Of a stretch of DNA of 64,000 bases, positions 50,501-61,600 are shown one piece after another. The notes below the pieces were generated by a model. It had not been told where the DNA came from. It ran no database searches and worked only from the letters and a program-made list of their open reading frames with translations. Both the position numbers and the translations under genes were made by a program. This DNA is from Hymenolepis diminuta (lineage: Eukaryota > Platyhelminthes > Cestoda > Cyclophyllidea > Hymenolepididae), in contig CAADRB010000013.1 of the NCBI GenBank assembly GCA_900708905.1, positions 2,061,787 to 2,125,786 on the forward strand, in the 5' to 3' direction. How positions within the stretch are numbered: position 1 is the first letter of the stretch; every line of letters begins with the position of its first letter.

Positions 50501-53446
50501 TTTGAGCTAAATCTCACATTGTATATGGTCCCTTTGCGTTTCATTTGAGGAAAATTGAATAACAATTTAATTATTTGAGATGATACTATTGAATCTAGCA
50601 GCAATACACTGTGTTTTATAGTTTTCTTTTATAACTGTCTCATCTCTCCATGAAAATTATAATCTTTTGGTGATTAGTACATTTCTTTGCCTTTTCACGA
50701 AAATATTATTTGGTCTTTATTTATCACAACCTTTTATCACTCATACATTTGATTTATAGTTTCGTCTAATGATCAGATCTGGCGCATGGTTCATTTATTG
50801 GACTTTTCAGATAAATAAAACTGGTAAATACAAATCAAGTTGTCCGAATTTGGAAGTTTGTTGGTGAAGTCTGTGAAATTGCTATCTCACTTATTTTTAT
50901 TTTGGGCTTATTCGAGACATGCAGTAATTGGTCGAAACAATTTCAGAACGAGATTAATAACGGTGATGTTTACATTTATTTTAATAACATTTGAACCTCT
51001 AATGGATGGAAATTTGAAATAATATTAGCATTTTGTTACACGTTTTCTTGAGCCAATCTCCACGACTCAAACAGTGATTTCAACAGATAACTCCTAAAAG
51101 AGGTAGGATTTATCCACGTGTTTCGTTCTGATTTCAAAATGAATAAACTTGACGAAAAGAGGTAAAAAAGGGAGAAAAGGAAAATTGAAGAAACAAGTAA
51201 AGCCCAACGGATTAAAACATACCCCTGAAAAACAGCACAAAGCAAAACAATTTTTCAATGTTCCTGTTACTGAAATTTCATCATCCCCTCCCGTGTTTAA
51301 ACCAGCGTTCCTTCTGGCATCTTCTTCACTATTGAAATCCTCCAAGAGAGTAAGGGTGACGACACTTTTTGTTTTGGTATCCACAGATTCAATTTCAACT
51401 TCATCTTCGTTAGTGGCAATTCTGGACTTCTTCAAATGTGGATCCAGATAATAGCGAACGAATTCCTGAAAGACCCAGAGATATTAAATTCACTAAATAA
51501 TTTCATTTACATGTGTTAAAATATATATATATATATATATATGTTGAAAATCATGCTGACTTGTTCGAAAACATCTTATCGTCTTAAATTTCCACTATAA
51601 GGGGTCATGAAGATGACATTCTTAGGAATAGGAATCCAATCTTAATAGGTAGTCTCCAGTATGACCAAAATAACAAACTACTAATCCCCTTTAGGGAAAC
51701 GTTTTTCAACTCTCACCCTGGATAGAGAGGTAGCAACATGGAGCCTCTCTAGGGAGAAATTAGAATACTGTCTCTCCCTCTAATATTACTCAGGCTTGAC
51801 AAGTGTTGTTGGCCATTTCATTCACTGAGTTAGATTTGAAGCCAGCGAATTTTTTCTTAGAATTGCCATGATAGCAGGATGATTATAAGTTAATGTAGAG
51901 GAGCTCACAAAATTTCGCCGAAGGTAAATTCTATTAACTAAATTTGTCTCTTTACTTATCTTTAACGTTTATTCTAGCAGATGTAAAAATTTTAGCCGAT
52001 TTTTTTGAATTGTTACTAGGTCTTACCAGACGGCGCATGACAATGTAGGTAACAATGCAAACGACAACGTAGATACTTGCCATTGTGAAGTAGCAAGCTC
52101 GAGAGATGATAATGCTCCTCTGTGTTACTCCCCATACTATAAAGTAAAAAATTCCAATGATATGATTCCAAACCAGAGTATTAATTTTCACTAATCATCG
52201 TATGTAAAAAGACCATCTTAGAGCACACGCAATGGGAGACTCTCGTTCTGATTTTTTCTACTGATAAAATTTATTCATTCGATAAAAGCAAAAAAGTATC
52301 AAATCCAAGATCTTTGGCTTTGGTAATGGACAAACTGAAAAAATTTTGCCGTGTTTCCATTAAAATAATAAAATATAAACAAACTCTTACTTTCAGACAG
52401 TCCTCTTACAAGCAAATTAAGGGTGGCGATGAAAACTCCGCAGATATTCTACAAAAATTTAGATACTTTTGCATTTATGCATAATTTAATAAAACGTAAA
52501 AGATACTAAACAGTCTGGGGAAAAAATTTGAAATTTGCACTTTAACTCAAAGTACTAAGAGACCCTCACCGTGCCAATAATGACTGCATTCGAATACTTC
52601 ATTGGGAAATAAGCAGCAAGTCCAAATGTTATAGTTTGGTGAATTCCAACACAACCTATGAAATAAGCACCTGTAGATTAAAGATATTTAAAATCAGATT
52701 AAAATAATGACATAATAAACTTACAGTTGAGTAGAATGATCGAAATCAGGGTGAGGATGAAGAAAACAAAAGGAACTTAAGAAAGAAATAGAAAAGTTAG
52801 AAAACTAGAAACATTAATCAGCTTATTTTTTATATATAAATAAGTTATTTTACGCGAACATCGATCAGTAAAAACAATAAATGCATACAGTAATGAAAGT
52901 CAATTTTACGCATTAAAATATAGTTCCAATTTGTAAAATAATGTAAAACTAACTTTCAGAAGTGTCTACGAAGACCATTGCAGTAGTAACAATGAGAATG
53001 ACTAATTCTGTTATCATTGAGGCCATGAGCCTCGGCGTTGGGTCAGACATTCTAGATTAATTAAAAATAATAATTAAGTCATATGTTATTGAAAATTTCA
53101 ATCTGTGTATTGTACTTGCTATTTACCCCGATTTCTGCTGGTAAAATGCGTTCCACGCAGCCATTAGCAGATTTGGAATTTGACCAGCGAATAAAACATA
53201 ATTTAGAAAATTGGCGCGATAATCTGTATTTTCACTTAGAGTTGTATTGAATTTGTAATTGATATAATACTGAGAATATTATATAAACTTTACTACCTCT
53301 TCAGCATTTGAAAAGACGTTAAAGGGAAGAAGGAATCCGATTCCATGTAAAACGAAAAAGAAAAATACTATATTTAGCCTTGAAACACGATGTTGTACTA
53401 TAATAACTAACCTGTCTTTAGGAGTTTTGAGTGTCCCCTGATCCAT
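47506..53446 (-). CDS. SLC29: Equilibrative nucleoside transporter paralogue A (SLC29 family), 13 exons, 490 aa
   Basis: Coding order: 53446-53412, 53378-53297, 53269-53127, 53051-52954, 52775-52725, 52655-52570, 52448-52391, 52136-52027, 51465-51223, 49860-49692, 49615-49530, 48983-48784, 47617-47506, all in phase. ENT proteins carry nucleosides or nucleobases across membranes with 11 TM helices. TM1 reads HGIGFLLPFNVFSNAEE, against LLPWNFFM in human ENT1, so the conserved Trp is Phe31 and Met33 is Ser35. TM4 has CCVGIHQTITFGLAAYFPMK. RRL-EFVRYY closes TM6 before an acidic loop encoded by exon 9. TM8 reads CFFFFNLFALLGCSVATW, where human ENT1 has NIFDWLGR; the Asp and Arg are Ala375 and Cys379. 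PGPRFLWIP, SNYQTEGGRKVPLL and the C-terminal RAGLAGQLACFFLSLGVLTG complete the fold. Substrate unknown. Confidence 0.92.
51521..51542. repeat. (AT)n microsatellite in ENT-A intron 8
   Basis: An uninterrupted AT dinucleotide run of about 22 bases, just upstream of exon 9 of ENT-A in coding direction. Confidence 0.9.
51690..51870 (-). repeat. SINE copy 5, in ENT-A intron 8
   Basis: Plus-strand words ctgtctctccctctaatatt, actcaggcttgacaagtgtt and gttggccatttcattcactg line up in order with the same blocks of copy 4 (ctgccactctatgttagcc, gactaaatcagtgtggttgg, caattctgctcactgag). The tRNA-like head is decayed. This is the only copy in the sense direction of its host gene. Confidence 0.5.
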
Positions 53447-53877
53447 CTATTAAAATATAAAAAGAATATAAATATAAAATTTAAATATTGAATTATTTGA
53501 TAATGTTAAGTTGCGCGTGCACAATGAAATAATTCTCAAAAACGTAAAATTATTTCAGTTTAAGGTTTATTATTTTTGCTATAGAATGCAATTTGTTTAG
53601 TTTTTTAGAAATATTAATACACCTTATCTCCACTTCAATAGTCTGATTAAATATACGCGTTTATTAGCCTAGTATCAACCTTGAAGTTTAATTAAATTTA
53701 GGTAAGATAAACTACGTTAGATTTTAGTATTAGCATTGGAATTAAAATTTTGATTTTTGTTTTAAATTTCATTATTAATTATTTTTTCTAACATATGCAT
53801 TCACACATCATTTCAGTTTCCACATAAATCAAATTCTTTTGCTAAGGCCCACATAAAATTAAAAATAAAAAACTTAT

Positions 53878-54852
53878 GGATCAAGGTCAATATACCCCCC
53901 GGTCTAAAAAATTAGAAATAAAGTAAGTTATANNNNNNNNNNNNNNNNNNNNNNNNNNNNNNNNNNNNNNNNNNNNNNNNNNNNNNNNNNNNNNNNNNNN
54001 NNNNNNNNNNNNNNNNNNNNNNNNNNNNNNNNNNNNNNNNNNNNNNNNNNNNNNNNNNNNNNNNNNNNNNNNNNNNNNNNNNNNNNNNNNNNNNNNNNNN
54101 NNNNNNNNNNNNNNNNNNNNNNNNNNNNNNNNNNNNNNNNNNNNNNNNNNNNNNNNNNNNNNNNNNNNNNNNNNNNNNNNNNNNNNNNNNNNNNNNNNNN
54201 NNNNNNNNNNNNNNNNNNNNNNNNNNNNNNNNNNNNNNNNNNNNNNNNNNNNNNNNNNNNNNNNNNNNNNNNNNNNNNNNNNNNNNNNNNNNNNNNNNNN
54301 NNNNNNNNNNNNNNNNNNNNNNNNNNNNNNNNNNNNNNNNNNNNNNNNNNNNNNNNNNNNNNNNNNNNNNNNNNNNNNNNNNNNNNNNNNNNNNNNNNNN
54401 NNNNNNNNNNNNNNNNNNNNNNNNNNNNNNNNNNNNNNNNNNNNNNNNNNNNNNNNNNNNNNNNNNNNNNNNNNNNNNNNNNNNNNNNNNNNNNNNNNNN
54501 NNNNNNNNNNNNNNNNNNNNNNNNNNNNNNNNNNNNNNNNNNNNNNNNNNNNNNNNNNNNNNNNNNNNNNNNNNNNNNNNNNNNNNNNNNNNNNNNNNNN
54601 NNNNNNNNNNNNNNNNNNNNNNNNNNNNNNNNNNNNNNNNNNNNNNNNNNNNNNNNNNNNNNNNNNNNNNNNNNNNNNNNNNNNNNNNNNNNNNNNNNNN
54701 NNNNNNNNNNNNNNNNNNNNNNNNNNNNNNATAAATTCTTCATCAGATGCTGTTTCGATTAAATTTACAATATTTACCATAAGGCTACGTAAATAATCAA
54801 TTTGTATCAAGGTCAATATACCCCCCGCCGGGGGGTATATTGACCTTGATCC
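53878..54852. mobile_element. Terminal-inverted-repeat element enclosing an N gap
   Basis: The left end at 53878 reads ggatcaaggtcaatatacccccc, and the right end at 54852 is its reverse complement (ggggggtatattgaccttgatcc). Both are flanked by the direct repeat aacttat (53871-53877 and 54853-54859), as a 7-base target-site duplication would be. The direct repeat can be extended to 16 bases (aacttatggatcaagg), because the right flank also starts with ggatcaagg. At the right end a second, inverted copy of the terminal sequence abuts the first, making a hairpin with 22-base arms and a 1-base loop (about 54806-54850). The interior is almost all N. A minus-strand frame enters the gap with LMVNIVNLIETASDEEF, which could be coding, but nothing identifies a transposase. 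Confidence 0.55.
53933..54730. other. Assembly gap (798 N) inside the TIR element
   Basis: A run of 798 N between ENT-A and ENT-B. The gap is flanked closely by repeated terminal sequences, which is where short-read assemblies tend to break. Its non-round size suggests a scaffold estimate. Confidence 0.99.
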
Positions 54853-55129
54853 AACTTATGGATCAAGGCTGATTTTCGCTAATAAAAAGAACTATGTGTT
54901 GTCTTTTATCCGTTCTTCTTCACGCTTGAAAATGCGAGCAATTTTCTATATCTTTTCATTAGATAGAAGAGTCAGCTCGTTGCAGATTATTAATTTAAGT
55001 AAGTGGAACCATTTAAAAATTTATGTTTTACATTGTTAGAGTGAGAAATAAACACTGTACTGCTCTGATACTGCATGATGAGGGACTTGGCAGAGCTTTA
55101 AATCAATTTGCTATAATCTATTCTTATTC

Positions 55130-55440
55130 GTCCTTTTTAGAATGAATCTGTGATAATATGCTGTTCGACCAGGGCCACATAGAAAGAAACTATTTAAGTC
55201 GCTAACTCCATATGAGAGTGGCCGGGAAACCATCCTAATCTATTAAGAAGTTTAGAGTTTGTATACAAACATTTCTTCGTAGGATATTAGTCATGTTTGA
55301 TCGTCGATGGCTCCGTATGATGATCGTCTTCTTCGTATGTATCTAATATACAATCGCATACACGCATCAGTATCCCAGTAGTGGAAGCCCTTAACGATAT
55401 CATATTGTCCTCGATTACCGGATGTATATTATTTTCTGCT
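55130..55440 (+). repeat. Dispersed repeat R, copy 4
   Basis: Contains tcgaccagggccacatag, gagagtggccgggaaacc, gtttgtatacaaacatttct and tattagtcatgtttgatcg in the same order as R copies 1 to 3. It ends about 250 bases downstream of the ENT-B stop, matching copy 3 relative to ENT-A. Confidence 0.6.
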
Positions 55441-55594
55441 GTCTACAGCGCATTTAAGCCTTTTTTAACACCTTATTAATCAAACCGCTTTTTCCTTAAA
55501 CACGTGATAACTATTAGGGGTTAGTTTTGAAAATCAGAATCAAATTCAAAGAAATAAAATTTTAACTGAAAGGGATAGGCATGACAAAAAAATA

Positions 55595-55600
55595 TTTATT
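55595..55600 (-). terminator. ENT-B poly(A) signal (AATAAA)
   Basis: Canonical AATAAA on the minus strand about 90 bases past the ENT-B stop codon at 55689-55691. Confidence 0.6.
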
Positions 55601-55688
55601 TTTCAAAATTTTATAAAGTTTTAGTGGAAAGAATAATTATTAAAAATGAATATTATTTTCTAACCGTACATAAACAATTTATGCTGAA

Positions 55689-58600
55689 CTATAAAGCAAT
55701 TTTGATCAGCCAAGCAAAACTGCATCCAGTGAAGGTTCCAACAATTAAAGAAAAGGAGGCCAGTAAACCCGCCAATCCTGCTCGTTCTGGAGGTGATTTT
55801 CTGAGAAAATTCAATATATTAGTGCATTTTTATGAAAAGTTTAAAATACATGAAAAATGAAATACTTAATAGTTAAATTTAGTTTTCCACTGATGGCTAA
55901 GACGCCGTAACTTTGCATACTAGTAGTCATTCAATCTTGCTACCACCCTTGTTTTATTAATGGTACTTCTGTTCCAGTTTTCCCAATTTCCTGGCCAGTT
56001 ACTGTAAATATCCTCGTTTAATTTCGTCAAAGGTACTCAAAATAATTATACTGACATTATATCATAAGTTCGTACCAATCCATTTAATTTGTGAAAAAAA
56101 GAGCCTTATTCCCCCTATCTTTTGCAGTTTTTTGACTAAACATATTATTTGTATAGTTAAAAAGTTTATAAAATTGGTTTAACATATTTCAGAAAGCAAA
56201 TAAATATTGATGGAAAAATTTTAAGTGGGACCAATAAAGTACTCTTGTTTGCCTAATACCTTGCTTTGCATTATGACGACTATATATAAGTATTTTCAAA
56301 AAGGATGCGAATAGAGTAATTTTGTAAGATGTATAGGGCGAAGGATAACTCTCTATGCATTTCCAGAAGTACATTTTATTCGCATTCTCTATGGCAATAC
56401 TTCGGTTTTTCGTCCATGAAGCTGGAGTAACGTCTTTTATGTCCCTCTGACGCAAAGCCCCGATCTGTCATGTCTAAACGCTCCCATCGATTTCCCCTTT
56501 TTTCTATAACCGACTCGCTTCACATAAAAAGTACATCTGCGGTCATGTTCCGCATGTCCTTACTCAAGTGACTCATATAAAAGTATCTTTGTTTTCCACT
56601 TAATAACAACTCACGTCTGTCAGTTACCGGCTCCTATGCCTCCTATTTACCTCCTCTCTTCCTCAGCACGCAACCCTCTCTATCTCTCTCTGTCACTTGT
56701 TTCAAACCCGTTGTGGCTTGCTTGAATACACTTTGGTCTATTCAACTCTTGGTGTTCTGTTTCACAATTGTTGTTAGCTCTTACTCAAACGGCTGCGAAT
56801 TAGTGACTGTTATTGGTGTTGTAATTTACTGGTTGTGAACCGTTAGTTGTTATCTCAACTCCAACAGGGAAGCCTTCTTCAATTTTTATTAAAACCTAAC
56901 GATTATCGGACAAATACATTTATCTTTTCCAACTTACAAATAATGGGAACGATTTTAATAAAGTTGAAATAATTTAATAATTTTGTACGCTTACTTTGTG
57001 GCATACATCATTGCCAGGGAAGTGAAGTAACCACCTGTAAATGCAAAGATAATCGAGCCGAGTATGTAAACGTGATCGTTAACTAAGAGCAGTGGCATTT
57101 TGCGGTCTCCATCAATTTGATAATTTGATACTAAGAAGAATGGTATAAACCCGAATCGGAATATTGCTGGTATCCAAAGGAAGCGCGGTCCCGGCTGCAG
57201 AAAAATTAGTATTACAATTTTTATTATAGAATTGTTACTAAAATAATTTAAGTTGCCTTATTATTTTAGGTGTATCGTGCGACAGAGAGTAGTTATCGAT
57301 TTAATAATTTATCATTTTGTATTTGCTTGCCTAAATAATTTAAATGAAATATTTATATGCCCACCCTGTTTATCAGTAATGCAATGTAAAGTAACTTGAG
57401 TCGTAAGATGGCCTCAAATTTTTGACAGTAGCCATGTGGCACAGAGAGATCAGGATCAGGCAGATGAAAGGCCAAAAGTCCATAATTACTCGGAAAGTAT
57501 GTTTAAATTGGCAAAATTCTTTTTCATGATTTACGTAACATTCAGGGATTATGGATTTTAGTGGAGTAGCTTGCACACTACCCATTAAGAGGTCACACTA
57601 AAGGAATTCATCAATAGGAATGATCAAATTCATAGGTGAATACTACTTAATAAGTGCGCCAGAATGTGAAAATGCATCCATAGAGATCTCAGAATTCCTA
57701 CCTCTGTTCTGGATGACTTTTGAAGAATACTTCAGTGTCGTGGTTAAATAGTCGCATATCTACAAATCACCTGTAATATTAGCATTCGATTTAACGCAAA
57801 TACCCTCAAAGAATCTTTTGAAATATCAAGAACACATATTGAAGAAGAAAGAATCCCAAATTCCGCAGACCAAATATCCCTACCCTTACTGAATTTACTT
57901 TCTAAGAGTTGTTCATCCGCTTGTCAAATTAATATATTGTTTAATAGTTTTATTAATAAACGAATATTTTACTATTTACTAATTTCGATGAGCTTGATAA
58001 TCACCATTATCATAAAATGACCAATAATCTGGTTTGGTTTAAAAATACTATTAAAGTACAATGATGAAAACAAAACTAAATGTTTGAACTGAGATAATTT
58101 GAAAAAATTCTGACATTCAGTAATGAAAAGAGAAAGACATTAGAGCAATTTGACCTACAACATGGATCCTGGTTGCCAGTAAGCATCCCAACAAGGAAAA
58201 TAAGTTGAAAAAGAAGAAACACGTTACATCAGCAAACCACGTTTCTAAGTAAACAGAAAGAGTGAATTTAAGGAAAATTGAGCTTTGTAAGCTGTGATGA
58301 CCACCGACTACTTACTCGTAATAAAGTAGTGTTTGCTGAAGGGTTCGACCAGTGACTGAATGGCCGGGAAGAGACTGAGGCTGCAAGCACAGACCAGCCA
58401 AACAGTGAAACATTGCAACCAACATTCCCTGAAGGTTTCTATGTACCGTCTCCAGTATATATTGCATTTCAAGCAACCTTCATTCTAAAAGAAAACAAAA
58501 GAATTTTCAGATGTAGGTTTATCAGTATATCATTTCTACTGTATTTCATATCAAAATGAAACTGATTAATTTCGTTTTTGTTAAACTTTAATGAAAATAG

Positions 58601-61600
58601 TAAGACAAAAGTAACTAATCCAGCATAATAATAATTTAAAAAGTTGTCTTGACAGCATAACTTTAAATAATAATGCTAGTTCAATATTAATTTAAAAGGG
58701 ACCAACTCCAGAGAAGCGAAAGAAGGCAAAGCAGTTTCTTACGGTCCCGCTTTCAATATTTTCATCGGCTTCAATGGCCGTCCGATTCACCTTCTCTGGG
58801 GTACCCTCATTTTTGAAAAGGTCCCCTTCCAGCTTAATATCATTCGATGAGCTTTTCCTGGATATGACGTCTTCATTTCTTTCACTTTCGTATTTGAGAG
58901 ACTGCCAACTCATACAGTAGCGAACAAATTCCTAAAAGATTGATAAAATGTTACTGCCATTTTAACTTGGACCTAATTTAAATTAAGAAAGCAAGTATCA
59001 GTTTACAATTAGTAAGATAGCTGAAAACTATAATTGTTGGACTCCCGATTTCTAGAACATTTGAGAAAAATTCAAAATCACATCGTTATCCAATGGTTAT
59101 CCGATGCGGATCACTAATTTCGACTGGTTCTAGTACCAATTTACGGCAAATCTGTTAATATTTTTCTTAAATATCTTTCGAAAAACATTATTTATTATAC
59201 TAATATTATTAAGAAAGGAAAAATTTAGTATGTAACCAGAGAAGGACTAAATGAAAAGAAGCATGTCCCCACAGTGATTCCGAATAACGCAAAATCTAAA
59301 TTTTGTCAACTAAAGTCACTAATTCTAAACGGATATCTTTTCTCATGCCAGCTGGCACTTTGAATAAATTTGTAAACTTGAAGGCAGATGGATTATAGTG
59401 ATACTGATAACTGATAGTTCTATTACTATCTCTCTGGCATAGGGCTTCAAATTATATCAGAAGACCACATCGAAAAATTTTAAACAACCAACTTCAATGA
59501 CAATGCTGCATGATAAAAATGAAGGGGTACTTACCAGACGTCGGAGGGCAAAGTAGGTGACGATGCATACAATGACATAGACGGTGGCGATTGAAAAGTA
59601 GATAGCTTTTGTGATAATTAAGGTCATCTGTGTTTCGCCCCACACTAAAATGGAAGCGAAAGGAAAAGACGAAGATTGGTCCTGATAGGATCCACTGTCA
59701 AGAACTAACCAGTCCATCCGTCAGGTGGACAAGGTACTTTAGATTCCTTCTACTTGTCAACAGAGATCTAATGGTACAAAATTTCTAACGTACTATTAAA
59801 ATTAAATCTCGGTTTGCAGACGCCATCGTGTGTTCCCTGACCCCAAGCCCGAAAATTTCCAGCCGACTATATTTGTCCTTACGTTGTATACAGTGGCACA
59901 GTGATCATCTGCAAAGAGAGAGGTCATGTGTTCTATGTTCATCGGGGCACACACGGAGAGCCCCGAAAGAAGGATAGCATAATTCCAGTTTCTTAGCAGA
60001 GGTATTTTGAAATTATTTCTCTGGTCAAAGCGGGTGCTGGAAAACGTTTTTCTAAGTGGGCTTGGAAGTTAGGATATATTTTTGCTTACGAGCGTTCATA
60101 GATCACTCTCACTCATATCCAATTTCCGTGTGGACTTGAAAGATGTGCACATCTATGTTACCTTACTCCTCAGCATTACCATAGTGTAGAAGAACTTTAC
60201 TTCATGAAAAAGGCAACTTTAGGGGCCCCAAGGTATAGATTACTCACAGCTCAATCTCACTAAACGATGGCATGTCGTTTAAAGCGTGATATATAACTGA
60301 CTAGATTCGGTATCAATGTCTTTTCCTTGACCCTTACTACCGCAGTGTTGACGGTTACTTTACGTAAAAAAGTCAGCGGTTTTATGTGCTAAAGATAGCC
60401 CTCATTTCTTCCGTAATCACTGAATAATAAAATACAGCCAAATCGTAAAGTCTACATACCTTTCAATTACAAAATTCTAATTAAATCTCCCCTTTATTTA
60501 TCCAGCACTTAAGTTATTTGACGTTTCCTTCATTGTGATTTCGAGATTATATCATGCGCTTTGTACGATAACATGAATTCGGTACAAATTAGAAGGCATC
60601 TCGATACCTACTTCCACATGCACATTGGGGTGAATTCAAGCTTCATAGGTAACTCTAAACGGCAATTTTAGGCGTTTTCTGCTTAGCATAAATAATACGA
60701 AAGAAAAGCAAACCATTGACTGTTAACAAAGTTGTCAAACATAGTAATTCAGTAGTGCATTCGGAGACGTTTGTTCATTCTTAGGACCAAGATGTCATCT
60801 TAGATTTTACTTACTGTCAGCAATATTCAATTCCATTTTTTTCAAAATAGGAGCATGAGAAGCCAAAATATCTTGATCTTAGACGTGATGTGAATAGGCC
60901 CTAATAAAATGTTCATTACCCAATATCGGTAAAAGGCTTTGTGCGGAGTCTTAGTATAGTTAACCTAACCTTGACCCTATCGTTCAACACAGTTGGTACA
61001 TTTTCTGGACTCTTCATGAGGCGAAATAATGAGTTTCTCCGATTTCTTGCATACATCATGTAACACATTGATAATGAAAAGTAAATCCTTACTTTCTCCA
61101 ATGCCTCGTATTAACAAATTAATACTTGCGACGGAGACTCCGCAAACATTCTAGAAAGATAACGTAAGCATGGTCTAGAAATGCATTATTAAAAGTTTGA
61201 AAGTAGTCTGATAAGCTCGTACTGTGCCAATTATGATAGCATTTGAATATTTCATTGGAAAATATGCTACAATGCCGAACATCAGGGATTGATGAATCCC
61301 AACACAACCTGAAATAGAAGGCAAACCCAGAATTAGAACGAGATTTTAGAATATGTCATAAACAGAACTCAAGAAACTTACAGTTAATGAGGATGATTGA
61401 GACTATGGTCAGTATAAAGAAGGCATAAGGAACTGAAATCAAAGTAAAAAACTTTTCAAATAACATGATGCTAAATGAAAACAAGAGCCCCATTTCCGTT
61501 AAGTATTTTTTGTTTGTAAAAAGATTATATTCAATAAAAAGCACAGAAAATAGAAAAATATCAAACTGCCCTTCTAATTTAAATTTCCTGAGCATAGAGT

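Noticed and set aside
51149..51451. Plus-strand open frame of 100 codons, Lys- and Ser-rich
   Set aside because: Exact antisense of ENT-A exon 9, which has splice sites, phase and a paralogue to support it.
53887..54816. Minus-strand open frame of 309 codons
   Set aside because: Nearly all of it is N; only the two ends are real sequence, so it cannot be called a gene.
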